64,000 bases of DNA, taken from Campanula takesimana (Eukaryota; Streptophyta; Magnoliopsida; Asterales; Campanulaceae). The translations under genes and the position numbers were made by a program. The notes below the pieces were generated by a model. The model ran no database searches. It was not told where the DNA came from and worked only from the letters and a program-made list of their open reading frames with translations. Positions 12,186 through 22,789 of the stretch are shown here, one piece after another. Every line of letters begins with the position of its first letter. Position 1 is the first letter of the stretch. The stretch covers positions 496,001-560,000 of the forward strand of contig JAOWBW010000270.1 in the NCBI GenBank assembly GCA_026119855.1. The letters are read 5' to 3'.

Positions 12186-12238
12186 ATTTCAAATTTGCTT
12201 TTGATTATTGATCTATTGATCAAGAGCAAATTTGAAAT
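12186..12238. repeat. Short inverted repeat (20-bp arms)
   Basis: ATTTCAAATTTGCTTTTGAT at 12186-12205 pairs with ATCAAGAGCAAATTTGAAAT at 12219-12238, with one G-T wobble and a 13-nt loop. It lies about 75 bp before the FAR1-like reading frame. It could be a small-RNA-type hairpin or the core of a degraded MITE. Confidence 0.6.
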
Positions 12239-12311
12239 GTTTTTGGACAATCATTTTCGGGCGGAGGAAATAGTTATTATGTTTGACTTGGAGTTATATT
12301 TGAAATATTGA

Positions 12312-12809
12312 AATAAAAGTTTCCTTATAAATTCTAAAAATTATTGGAATACTGAATTTGGAAATATTAAGATAAATTTTAATATTGATGACGATACACA
12401 TAATGATGATAATGAAGCAGCTACAGAATGTGGGTTGAACAACCAAATCCCAGTTGATGAAGATTATATCCCAAAGCCGGGAATGGAATTTTCATCGGAA
12501 GAGGAAGTTCGTGATTACTACAACAATTATGCAAGACAAGTTGGTTTCGGTATCATAAAGACATGTACGAAGAATGGAGATGATGGCAAACCCAGGTACT
12601 TTTCACTTACTTGTGCTCGTTATGGAAAATCAGTTTCTCGGACAACATCTTTTCGTCCCAGGCCGTCTATTAAGACAAATTGTAAGGCTAGAATCAATAT
12701 AACGATCTATGAGGAAAAGTTTGTGATTACTCGTGTCCACCTTGATCATATTGAAATTGTATCTTTGGAATATAACCTCACCATTGATGTGCCATCATAC
12801 CCAAATTAA
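12312..12809 (+). pseudogene. FAR1/FHY3-type DNA-binding domain fragment
   Basis: The frame is open from just after a stop at about 12309-12311 to the stop at 12807-12809. It has no upstream ATG; the first in-frame ATG is at about 12483 (GMEF). The protein has the FAR1 DNA-binding-domain pattern: PGMEFSSEEEVRDYYNNYA, then VGFGI, ARYG, TNCKARI and HLDH, with Cys/His residues placed as in a WRKY-GCM1-type finger. FAR1/FHY3 proteins are transcription factors derived from Mutator-type transposases and are normally 600-850 residues. After HLDH the usual EHNH segment is replaced by unrelated residues and a stop. The transposase core and SWIM domain are missing. It is either one exon of a degraded gene or a transposon-captured fragment. 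Confidence 0.65.
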
Positions 12810-13460
12810 TAGATGGATTGATTGGTATCATTACTTGGATTTGTGGCTACAAAAATGTGAATAAAATCACATGAATACAAGAGTAATGATTCTCATATTA
12901 ATAGAGATTAATTAAGCATTCATATTGGTTTTATGGGTTGAGCTAGAAACTTACAACAACATGGTAGTATAGGTAATTTTTCCTTCAATCTTCTTCCTCC
13001 CGCTTGCAATATGTTCTTCTTCTTCCTTTGGCCTCCTAGAATAAATTCAATGGTGATTTTGTCTAAGCATAGTCCATTTTGCCGGAAGGCTCAAGTGCAG
13101 TTTTGCATCCGGTTCATCCGTTTTATCCTGGGAGACTAACGCCCGTGGAAACCTCGAGCACTAATAGAGAGGGGGACGAATTAGTCTTAAGGAGAGTGTG
13201 TTTTCACACGACTCGGATACAAGAGACCAAATACGGTTGTAACGTTTATTTTCATACTTTCAATTATTATTGTATATTTTATTTCAATATGTAATCTTGT
13301 TTTCCTTTCGATATTTATAAGATTTTATCCAACAGTTAGTTCTTATTTATTGTCTAATGTGAAAACATGTCAATTTTAAAGCTTTTGCCCACACTTGGTT
13401 TTAACATGAACTTAAATTACTTCAAGTACCCAATTATAATTTCAAGCTGTTTGCTATCAA
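12810..13460. other. Non-coding; possible LTR-like tract near 13080-13250
   Basis: No gene seen. The stretch from about 13079 (CCGGAAGGCTCAAGTGCAG through GGGAGACTAACGCCCGTGG) reads like the transcribed part of a plant Copia LTR, but no boundaries, PBS or polypurine tract (PPT) were found. Confidence 0.35.
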
Positions 13461-13485
13461 GAAAAAAAAAAAAAAAAAAAACCCT
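13461..13485 (+). repeat. LINE target-site duplication, 5' copy
   Basis: G, twenty A and CCCT. The 3' copy at 20471-20485 is G, ten A and CCCT. The extra A bases can be explained by slippage. Removing 13486-20485 rejoins the flanks cleanly. An A-rich target is expected for target-primed reverse transcription. Confidence 0.7.
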
Positions 13486-13528
13486 TGAGGGAATTTATTT
13501 TTTGTACTTTTTAGGGTTTTCTTTTCAG

Positions 13529-13862
13529 TTCGGCCGTCGGCCATATCTCCGGCACTGGACATTTTTTAAAAACTCCCAACGGTGAAAAGTAGTGATTAGC
13601 TGTTTCGAACTCCCTCCAGAATTTTGAAGACGATCCAACGGTTCAATCATCGGGAATATTCATTTTTCTGGACTGTCCTGGATTTTAGAATTTGATTCGG
13701 CCGCCGGCCATATCTCCTGCGTCAGGAATTATTTTGACAATCCCAACGGTGAAAAAGTGAGTATTCGTGATTCGCATGTGCTACAAAAATTTTAAGACAA
13801 TCCAACGGTTCAATCATCGGGAATCGCGTTTTTACAGTCCGAATTCTGGAGGTGCAGTTTTT
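13529..13862 (+). promoter_or_regulatory. LINE 5' UTR with two 167-bp tandem monomers
   Basis: TTCGGCCG starts at 13529 and recurs at 13696. Each unit then has GGCCATATCTCC, CCCAACGGTGAAAA and CCAACGGTTCAATCATCGGG in the same order. The period is 167 bp. Tandem 5' UTR monomers act as promoters in mouse L1; a promoter role here is inference. Confidence 0.75.
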
Positions 13863-13951
13863 GTTTTTGATTTGGATTTTGGCCTTTTGGCCGGAATTTT
13901 TCGACGGTTGTTGGCTCGTGGTTGTCGCCTAGAACTCCTCTAGGTTCAGCC

Positions 13952-16021
13952 ATGGCTAAGGAGGGCGCTGGTACTGGTTTGTTTGGTGGGGGAGGCATCA
14001 ATGGCGTTTCTAGGGTTTTGAATTCCAAAAATCCTAATTTGTATGGTGGAGGTTCTAATGTTGTTGGGGATGGTGCAAACTCGGGTGTAATTATTGGGGC
14101 TATTGCTCAAGGGACCAAGGATGCCATCTCTCAAGGTTTGATTGCCAACAACGCAGGAAAGTCAGCAATAGCGGCTGCAGAGGGCAATCTGGTTAAGGGT
14201 GAGGTAGGTCATGCACCTAGGGCTCCTATTTCGTACTCGGCTGCATTGAGCGGGGATAAGGGTGTTGAAGGTACGTTTGTCAACCCATTTGAGGGATTTC
14301 AGGCTCCTCCTCGCCGTGGATCTTTTATTGATGGGGAACCAATGTTGATGTTGACTGAACGGGAGATTCAAGCGGCTGCGGACTGTTTGAAATTTATGGT
14401 CGTATTAAAATTCACTACTGGAAGGCCTCAATTGAAGGTAATTCACGATCACATAACTCAACACTGGGGGCTAAAGGGGGTTTTTAATGTGGGTTTACTT
14501 GACCCACGCCATGTTTCAGTGTATCTCTCTACACAAGAGGACCTAACTTTGGCTTTAGCTCGGGAATCCAATGTTATTATGAATTCTATGTTTCGATGTT
14601 TTCGGTGGACACCGGATTTTGATTATGGTTGTGACAATCCTCGTATTTCTGTATGGGTACGCTTGCCTAACCTGCCTTTACATTATTATGCTTTTATGGC
14701 TAACATTGGAAATACGTTGGGTACATTTTTACGGGCTGATGATAGGTCTGCTGGTTTCACTCATCATGGTTTTGCTCGTTTTTGTGTGGAAATGGATGTT
14801 TCACAGCATAAGCCTAGTAGGATTTATCTTGGGTCTTCTCGAGAAAATGGTTTTTGGCAGGACATTGAGTATGAGGGGAATGTGCTCTACTGTTCTAAGT
14901 GTGGAATGCTGGGACATGATGAATACTCGTGTCGGCGTAATGCTAGGCGAATGGGTCGAAACACTGGGTATCAGAAACCTCCGGTCCAGATTCAACAGCA
15001 GAAGCAACCCCCATCGCAGCAACAACAGCAGAAACCAACCCACCAGCAGGTACCACCCAGGGATCCGGCACAGAGACAGGGTAAAGCCAACTCTGAGTGG
15101 CAGGTTGTGGGTGGGAAAGGAAATCGGAAAGCAACTGAGGCCGAGAAGGGTAAAGCGGTGGTTGCAAATGCAGGTACTAGTAAGCAGGGACAGACAAAGG
15201 GATCGGTTTTTTCTAGGTTGGAGTATGGGGCAGTACAAATTTTGGGTAATCATGATGTTTGGATGAATAAAGTGGATGACAAGGGTACTGGTAAGGAAGA
15301 TGGGGAGATTACAGCTCCCAAGTCAGGTGGTAAAACCAGTTCTGCGATATTGGTTGAGGAGATTTCTCCAGAACAGGATAAAGTAGAAAGAGAAGAGCTT
15401 GAAAGGGTTCAGAAGCAGCAGCAGCAGCAACCAAAAGTTAATGAAAACTCTTTTGCGGTTTTAGATGGTTTGGAGGATGAGGAGGTTGATGAGGAGATTG
15501 AGATCAAGGATACAGAGGAGGATGGGGCAGCAGTAAAGGAGTCCAATATTAATGCTTTTGCGATGCTTCAGGATTTAGATGGTGAGGAGGATGTTGATAA
15601 GGGAACAAAGGAACAGCTACCACCTTGCATGGTGAACACAGTGGTAGTCATGAGCTCTAGTATGGAAGTCTCTTCGACTAATGCGTCGATTGATCATGTT
15701 TCTGAGACACAGGTGCCGGTGGTAGTAGCTGAGGATACTAATCAGGGACAGGGACAGAAAGGCATGGATACAGATATAGGGACTATTCAGGGATCTGAGG
15801 ACTCAGAATTTTCTGAGGGTGATACTGAGGTCGAGACAACTACTGAGACAAGTTCTACAGGGGACATTACAGCGAAACAAGATCCTTCTTTTAAAGACGT
15901 TTCCAGTGGTAAGAAGTCGAGACGTAGGAAGAAAAAGGGTAATAAGCCGTTGCCGATGGGTTCGCCTCCGCAGACCCGAAGCAAGACTGTTGGGGTAACC
16001 TCTATCTCTAATAGTTTTTAA
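13952..16021 (+). CDS. LINE ORF1 protein: DUF4283 domain and CCHC zinc knuckle
   Basis: The start is the ATG at 13952, chosen for its strong context (GCCATGG); the frame is open a little upstream without another ATG. The 689-residue protein has a DUF4283-type region (from about LTEREIQAAADCLKF to SRIYLG, roughly residues 130-300), usual in plant LINE and retroelement nucleic-acid-binding proteins. A CCHC knuckle follows (CSKCGMLGHDEYSC). The C-terminal half is Gln-rich then very acidic, ending in a basic KKSRRRKKKGNK patch that may bind RNA or direct nuclear import. ORF1 is thought to coat LINE RNA and form the transposition particle. Its TAA stop overlaps the ORF2 ATG (TAATG at 16019-16023). 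No lesion was seen. Confidence 0.88.
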   Translation: MAKEGAGTGLFGGGGINGVSRVLNSKNPNLYGGGSNVVGDGANSGVIIGAIAQGTKDAISQGLIANNAGKSAIAAAEGNLVKGEVGHAPRAPISYSAALSGDKGVEGTFVNPFEGFQAPPRRGSFIDGEPMLMLTEREIQAAADCLKFMVVLKFTTGRPQLKVIHDHITQHWGLKGVFNVGLLDPRHVSVYLSTQEDLTLALARESNVIMNSMFRCFRWTPDFDYGCDNPRISVWVRLPNLPLHYYAFMANIGNTLGTFLRADDRSAGFTHHGFARFCVEMDVSQHKPSRIYLGSSRENGFWQDIEYEGNVLYCSKCGMLGHDEYSCRRNARRMGRNTGYQKPPVQIQQQKQPPSQQQQQKPTHQQVPPRDPAQRQGKANSEWQVVGGKGNRKATEAEKGKAVVANAGTSKQGQTKGSVFSRLEYGAVQILGNHDVWMNKVDDKGTGKEDGEITAPKSGGKTSSAILVEEISPEQDKVEREELERVQKQQQQQPKVNENSFAVLDGLEDEEVDEEIEIKDTEEDGAAVKESNINAFAMLQDLDGEEDVDKGTKEQLPPCMVNTVVVMSSSMEVSSTNASIDHVSETQVPVVVAEDTNQGQGQKGMDTDIGTIQGSEDSEFSEGDTEVETTTETSSTGDITAKQDPSFKDVSSGKKSRRRKKKGNKPLPMGSPPQTRSKTVGVTSISNSF

Positions 16022-19000
16022 TGTCGTTCATCATATGGAATGCTAGAGGCGTCGGTAATGTTAAGACTATGGATGCGTTGAAAGTTTTAGTGCAGCAGCA
16101 TAAACCTTGGTGTTTAGCAATTCTGGAACCTAAAATCTATGGTATTAGGCTCCCGAATATCGCTAAACAACTTGGTTTTCCTCATTTCATGCATGGAGAT
16201 CCTGTTAATAAGCATATTTGGGTGTTATGGAAAAATGGTATTGATATGGATGTTGCTCTAGTCTCTAAGCAACATATCTCTGTTCGGGTTACGGTTTTTG
16301 GTGAACAGTATGGGGTATTTTCGTTTGTTTATGCCAGTTGTGATCGGTTGGAGAGACAATCTTTATGGGGAGAGCTCGTTAATTTATCTTCGCACTCTGA
16401 TGATCTGTGGTTGATTGGTGGTGATTTCAACATCATTGCAGCGCCGGCGGAGAAACTGGGAGGTAATGGGTGGGATTTTCCTAGTATTGATGACTTCTGC
16501 AATTTCATGGTTACTGCCGGTGTTTCGGATGCGGGTTATGAAGGGAGTATCTATACCTGGTGTAATGGGCATCCTGGGAATCGTCGGATTTGGGAGAGAT
16601 TGGATAGGGTGTTGGTGAACGGGTCTTTCGCTGCTAAACACGGCAGTATCACTGTTGTTCATTTACCGCGGGATGTATCTGATCACTCTCCGCTGCAGAT
16701 TAATATCGCTGCTATCACCAAATCGAAGTTCCCCTTTAAGTTTTATAAAATGTGGTTGGGGCATCCAAGATTTGATGACTTTGTACGGGAGGTGTGGAGT
16801 AGAGGTTGCTGGGGAACACCGTTGTTCAGACTGCACCGGAAGCTTCATGTGTTGCGCGGAGAACTCAGAAAGTGGAATTGGGAGGTTTTCGGTAATATTT
16901 ACCGTAAGATCGATCAGTTGCAGGATGATCTTACCCGTTGGGACTTCTCGCTGCAGCAAAATTGGGATGATTTAGTTGCTGCAGAACAGAGGTAGAAAAA
17001 TGAGGAACTAGTTCAGGTTCGCAGATGGGAGGTGGACATGAAACAACAGCAGTCACGGCAATTATGGGTTCAGGACGGAGACAGAAACTCGGCCTTTTTT
17101 CACGCTTCCATCAAAGAGCGGAGAAGGCAGAATTCCTTGAAGCTGCAGCTGCCGGATGGTTCTTGGTGTGATAATGAGAACTTATTGGGAGATCTTGGAG
17201 CTACACATTTTGAGGAGATTTTTTCTTCTGGTCCTCATGAGGTTGATGACAGGTTATTTCAGGGTATTGTGGCAGGAGTAACAACTGCAGATAATGCGAT
17301 GCTTACTGTAGTCCCTGATGAGACAGAGGTTTGGGAGTCTATTAAATCTCTGAATGCAGACAGTGCTCCGGGATCAGACGGTTTTACTGGTCAATTCTTT
17401 AGGGGATGTTGGTCAATTATTAAAACTGATGTTGTTGCTGCGGTTCAGTCGTTCTATAGAGGTGAGGAACTTCCCAAAGGTTTGTCGTCTAATGTGTTGG
17501 TGCTCTTACCCAAGGTTGATAAGCCGACTGGGTTTAAGGATTTGAGGCCTATTAGCCTATCCACCTTTATGAACAAGGTGATCTCTAAAATTTTAACCTT
17601 ACGACTGGCTTGTGTGTTGCCTAAGTTAATTTCTCTGGAACAGACGGGTTTCATGAGGGGTCGTGGTAGTCAGGAAAATATTGCCTTGGCTCATGAGATG
17701 GTGCATCGGATCGATCAGAAGGTTGTGGGTGGGAATGTTCTCTTCAAGCTGGATATGTCTAAGGCGTATGATCGACTAGAGTGGGATTTCTTATTTAGAG
17801 CTTTAGAAACGTTTGGGTTTGATGCCAACTGCTGCAGCCTGATTTCGAGGTTAGTGCGGGGTAATTGGTATTCTGTTCGTATGGGGGGTGTTTCTCATGG
17901 TTACTTTCCCTCAACTCGTGGGGTGAAACAGGGAGATCCGCTCTCTCCATTGTTATTCATTATTGCTCAGGAAATACTGTCCCGGGCATTGTACAGAGTT
18001 GTTCAAGAAGAGGTGTTTAGGCCGTTTGAACATGGTAGGGGGAATTTTCCATTGACCCATTTGCTTTATGCGGATGACATGCTTTTGTTTTGTAACGGGC
18101 GTCAGAGATCCATTGAGGGTCTTCGTGAGGTTTTGAGTATGTATGAGAGGTCTTCGGGTCAATTGATTAATTTGGAGAAGAGCGGTTTTTATGTGGGTGC
18201 TAAAAGGCGACAGTTCGAGATAGAAAATATTCGAAGATGGTCGGGTTGCACGCACCAGCAGTTTCCGCTCAAATATCTGGGGATCCCGTTGTTCAAAGGT
18301 AGAGTCAAGAGGGTACACTTTGCGGAGCTAGAAGCAAAGATGATGAAAAGGGTGGATGGTTGGAAAGCACGGCTTCTGTCATTTGGTGGGAAGGTAACTC
18401 TCATCAAATCTGTGCTTTCTAGCATTCCTATTTATTCTTTGGGTGTGCTCAAGGTTCCTAAGGTTGTAACTCGTAAGTTGGAAAGCATTATGTCCAACTT
18501 CTTATGGAGCAGTGGAGGTGAAAAAATGGCTCATTGGGTTTCTTGGGATGTGGTTTGTAGACCTATCCAGGAAGGTGGTTTGGGAATTCGGAGGGTGGGG
18601 GATATGAATCAGGCTATGTTAGCCAAGTTGGCGTGGGTGGCCACCAGAGGCAATTCCCTATGGTCACAATGGGTCCGTGTCAAGTATAAATGTCAACCTG
18701 CAGCCTCTAGTTCGCATGTGTGGCAAGCTGCATCGTCATATTTACATCAGTTGGATGATTGCAGTCGTTGGGTTGTTGGCAGAGGAGATATCAGATTTTG
18801 GACTGATAATTGGTGTGGGGTTCGACTTGGGGGCCCACTTCCTGAAGATCAACTTTTGACAGTGAGAGATGGTATTCAGTTTTTGGAGGACATGCTTCAG
18901 TTTATCCCGCAGGATCTACATGCCAATGTTCGTAGGGTGCATATTGATGAGCATAGTGAGGATCGTCCGGTCTTCACTCTTACAAAAATGGGAACTTTTG

Positions 19001-20094
19001 AGATAGCTGCATGGTGGGATTATATTCGGGTCCGCAGCCCTTTGGTGGAATGGGGTGCTAAGGTTTGGCATCCCAACATCCCTACAAAGGTCAGTGGTTT
19101 CTGGTGGAGGGCTATGCACAATGGTCTTCCGGTGGATGCAAAATTGGAGTCGCGGGGCTTCAATATCCCATCTCGATGTGTGTGCTGTCCTGGAGGTGGT
19201 CATAGGGAGACTCTTAATCATTTACTTCTACAGTCGGCGATTGCGCAGTCTGTTTGGAGGCATTGGGTTAGTCTTTTCCCTTTGACTCATAATTATATTG
19301 ATTTACATCATTTGTGGACTGTTTGGTGTGGTGGACAGTCAAAGCGCCGACAGGTTGGTTTAGTTCGTATGGGTATTATGCTTTTTACTTGTTGGGAGAT
19401 TTGGAAAGCAAGGTGTAAATCGATTTTCGAAGGAACTGTTATGAATAGTGCCAAAATTGTGGATGGGGTTAAAAATTCGCTTATTGAGATGTGCTCATTC
19501 CTAGTCCTGAAAGGGGCTCCTAGTGGGAATGACCATGACTTGTTGGAGAGCTTAGGCCTCAAAGTGGCAGAGCATAAGTTTAGGCGGCAGAGGCTGTTGA
19601 GATGGGAGCCTTCGCGCTCTCATGTTTTTACTTTGAATACGGATGGTTCCGCGATAAACGGCCAGTGCACGGGTGGTGGTATTATAAGGGATGGTATGGG
19701 GGCTTTTGTTTGTGCCTTTTCACACTACTACGGAGATGGAACCAACATGAAGGCGGAGATCTTTGCTTTACGTGATGGCCTGCGCTTATGTCATTCTTGG
19801 GGTTTACTTTCTGTTCAGGTAAACTCAGATTCCTTAGTAGCTGTGAATATTTTAAAAGGGCGAAATAATTGTCCGTGGCAATACACGTATGAATTGCGGG
19901 AATGTGAAAGTTTGATTGGAGGATATGAGTTACGTCATGTTCTTCGTCAAGCAAATGGGGTTGCGGATAGATTGGCTTTTGAAGCTCATATTCATAAAAC
20001 GGTTTGGACATATGGATCGTCAAGGGAGCTTCCACGGAGTGTCTTGGACGCGTTACGTTTTGATGAAAGTGGATACTATGTTGAGCGTCGATAA
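16021..20094 (+). pseudogene. LINE ORF2: AP endonuclease, reverse transcriptase, RNase H; one amber stop
   Basis: Starts at the ATG overlapping the ORF1 stop. One TAG at 16993-16995 interrupts an otherwise continuous frame to the TAA at 20092-20094. Before the stop is the endonuclease that nicks target DNA: WNARG, EPKIYG, GGDFN and SDHSPL, holding the usual Asn, Glu, Asp and His catalytic positions. After it is the RT: PGSDGFTGQFF, LRPISL, KLDMSKAYDRLEW, GVKQGDPLSP and the catalytic YADD (18067-18078). A zf-RVT region (FWWRAMHNGLP...CVCC...HLL) and a C-terminal RNase H follow (NTDGSA, AEIFALRDGL, VNSDS, NGVADRLA). Plant L1 elements are known to carry this archaeal-like RNase H. The TAG lies in the linker between endonuclease and RT, where Trp is common, so a TGG-to-TAG change is likely. 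Readthrough would be needed for full protein. Confidence 0.88.
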
Positions 20095-20446
20095 TTATTT
20101 GATGTTGTTGGTGTTTGCTGCGGCTTGGTTATGGTGTTTGGTTCTGTGGAATAGTTTCTTGAGTGCAAGGAAGGCATACGGACTCGTTTCGGTTGTAAAA
20201 GAGGCACACGGGCCCGTGTCTTAGACTTTTGATGGATCATTGGGCTCATTTGAATTTATTAGGATTGTTCTTTGGTTTAATTTTTTCAGGCTTTTATTTT
20301 TTAGATGGTTTTACCTTTTGAGGAGTTTGTTTATTTTTTGGATTTCGAGGTCCGGCTCCATATCCGGCAACGAGTCGGGTGGTTGTCCCCCTCTTGTACT
20401 TATATTTTATAATTAATAAAATCTTCCCAGGTGCCGCCCTGGTTTC

Positions 20447-20470
<24 letters not shown>

Positions 20471-20477
<7 letters not shown>

Positions 20478-20485
20478 AAAACCCT
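20471..20485 (+). repeat. LINE target-site duplication, 3' copy
   Basis: G, ten A and CCCT directly after the 23-nt A tail; it matches the sequence before the LINE at 13461-13485. Confidence 0.7.
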
Positions 20486-20723
20486 CATATTATAGTGCAA
20501 TCAAGACCAATACAAAATTCGTATAGAAAATGAACAAAAATAACAAAATACCTTTTTCAGCGTTTATGCACAATATTGGGACTGATCTAGTCCTAAAAAT
20601 CTCCAACTCTATCTCTCTTGAGAATTACTATTACAACATCACAACGAAATAAAGTATTATGTGATTGACCATCTTTTTTCTTACCACTTTCTTGTTACCA
20701 GATAATCAAACTTTTACTTCATA

Positions 20724-20973
20724 CTCCCTTTGTCCCAGAAAGATAGTCCCACTTTTTTTTTGTTACTACGAAAGAACTTTGAGAAATAATTAAAGCTACT
20801 TTTAATTATTTTAATGAAAATGTAAAAATTATTATTGATAGACCATTATAAATACTATCAATATCAATTTTTAGATTCACATTAAGATAATTAAAAGTAG
20901 CCTTAATTATTTCTCAAAGTTCTTTCGTAGTAACAACGAAAAAAGTGGGACTATCTTTCGGGGACAGAGGGAG
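20724..20973. mobile_element. Stowaway-type MITE (250 bp)
   Basis: Terminal inverted repeats start CTCCCTTTGTCCC and end GGGACAGAGGGAG, flanked by TA on both sides (20722-20723, 20974-20975). The inverted repeat extends inward about 90 bp with few mismatches. There is no coding capacity. TA duplication and the CTCCCT terminus identify the Tc1/mariner-derived Stowaway group. Confidence 0.92.
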
Positions 20974-20975
20974 TA

Positions 20976-21841
20976 TTACTCTAAGCTTTACATATGTACT
21001 AAACTGACCAAAATTCTTCTCTGTCCCTGAGTAAAACTTATGTATGATGTGATCCAAATCCAACATGCCAGCTTTTCGAAGAAATTTTGCGAGTTGCTTA
21101 CCGGTGTCGTGCTGTATATGAATGGGATTCATAATCTTCCATCTAAATGCATATGAACTATGAAGCCAAAATACAGAACAGAAACTTCAAACAGAACTAT
21201 ACATCAAAAAAAAAAAAAAAAATAGAACAACAAATAAATTAAGTTTTTTTTTTTTTTTTTTTTTTTTCTGAAGAACTGGACTTACCTTGGCCTGAAATAG
21301 AGTAGTAAACGCTTGCACTATTTTTGATTGCTGATCATGGAAAAAATCACAAAGAGCCAAAGTACTTACTCTTGCACTATTAAATGATGACATTTGTATG
21401 CTAGAGAAAAAAAAAATAATAAATGATGATTTCATGGTTTTCACATGTATAATACCAGTGGCGGATCCAGGAATAATGATCAATGGGGGCCAAAAAAATT
21501 TTTATTGTGACATTATTCAAATATGATGAACTAAGAAAAAAAAAACTTTTTTACAAAAATTAGGGACAGATTTTTTGAAGAAAAATTTCAAAATATCATT
21601 CGTTTTGGAACAAAAAGGGTCATTCAATTTGCGAGAGAAGATGGAGTCCTGCTATGAAAAATAAAAAGAGATAATGTGAGGTAATATAATACTTTGTCTT
21701 GCAATCTTATAAGTAATATTGTCGAAGTCAGATAACTAAAAATAAACAAAAATTAAGTTTAAGAAATTAAGATATTGGATAGTTTCAAATTCAAATTCAA
21801 ATCAAAACTATAATTTTTAAAATTTGATAATAATCAAACGG
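20976..21841. other. AT-rich spacer, no gene seen
   Basis: Contains a poly-A tract near 21206-21221 and a poly-T tract near 21244-21267. No domain, LTR or RNA gene was recognised. Confidence 0.4.
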
Positions 21842-21850
21842 AACTGTAAT
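21842..21850 (+). repeat. MULE target-site duplication, left copy
   Basis: AACTGTAAT, repeated exactly at 24428-24436. Nine bases is the Mutator-superfamily duplication length. Confidence 0.85.
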
Positions 21851-21938
21851 GGTAAATTCTATATACAAGGCATATTACATACAAGGCACCAATAATGGCA
21901 AAACTACCCTCGCGTGTCGTGTGCAAAAGGACGACTTG
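21851..21938 (+). repeat. MULE left terminus, 88 bp, with perfect inverted copy at 23129-23216
   Basis: Every base read from GGTAAATTC to GGACGACTT is matched in reverse complement at 23129-23216. The genuine right end at 24427 matches only imperfectly. Confidence 0.9.
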
Positions 21939-21948
21939 AAGGCTTTGT

Positions 21949-22152
21949 GTCGTGTGAAAACACACGAGATATACCAAATGTATAAGATGTTAAGTCGTGT
22001 TCAATTATACGAGTTGTACAATACTATGTCGTACATAGACACACGAAATAAATGTAAACAAGTCGTGTATATTTTATAAGACAGGCCGTGTCATACATGT
22101 CGTATATAATAACACGATATAAGTCTATATTCTCGTGTGTATGCATACGACA
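21949..22152. repeat. Left subterminal palindrome array
   Basis: About six imperfect palindromes of the form TCGTGT-(6-8 nt)-ACGA, for example near 21949, 21994, 22029 and 22132. They are more degenerate than the array at 23677-23962 but share its core. Confidence 0.6.
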
Positions 22153-22189
22153 TATCAAAATGAAGGTGTTCTTCGATGATTTGCAACAC

Positions 22190-22640
22190 GATGTTAATGA
22201 TACGCATATGCTATGTTATATCATTGAATTGTGTTGTTAATTGAGCAAAATTTATACACTTATACATGATAAGGAACAAACGTCATATTGGATCATACAA
22301 TATCATATAACCTATCACATTTAAGTGATACCACTTTATTTATAATCACCTAACAAATGATTGTGGTGTTATGTTTCTAATCAATAATATATTTAAAGAG
22401 GTAATTAAATATGTTATAATGCATCATACAATATCATATATAAGCTACCACATTCATTAGGTTAATGTGATACCACTTTATTTATCAACTAACAACCGAT
22501 GTTATGATGTGCATGTACTATGTTAAATTAATGAATTATGTGTTATATTTCTAATCAAGATTATATATAATGAGTTAATTAAACATGTTATATAACGAGT
22601 TAAGTTGTTTCGATGATTTGCCAAACGGGGTTAATGATAA
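22190..22640. repeat. Degenerate direct repeats, about 140 bp
   Basis: CATACAATATCATATA then GATACCACTTTATTTAT occur near 22287 and again near 22426. CGATGATTTGC occurs near 22176 and again near 22611. AT-rich and non-coding. Confidence 0.45.
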
Positions 22641-22789
22641 GTTGTACATTAGAGGAATACCAACTACTCAAGATTATATATTTGAAATTATCATATTTGT
22701 TAATCAAGATTATATGTTTCTTGTTATAATAAGTTGGAAAACAAACAATGATTACATATAAGATTGAACCAACAAACGCCGTTAGGAGC

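Larger units (their letters stand above)
13486..20470 (+). mobile_element. Full-length plant L1-type LINE (6985 bp)
   Basis: Contains a 5' UTR with tandem monomers, ORF1, ORF2 (endonuclease-RT-RNase H), a 3' UTR with AATAAA at 20415-20420 and a 23-nt A tail (20448-20470), bounded by A-rich target duplications. Both ORFs are long and nearly undamaged: one in-frame amber in ORF2 is the only coding lesion noticed. This suggests a young insertion. The order of domains and the C-terminal RNase H are those of plant L1 elements. Confidence 0.92.

Noticed and set aside
13946..19562. Many antisense frames across the LINE
   Set aside because: Shadows of ORF1 and ORF2; the plus-strand frames carry all recognisable domains.
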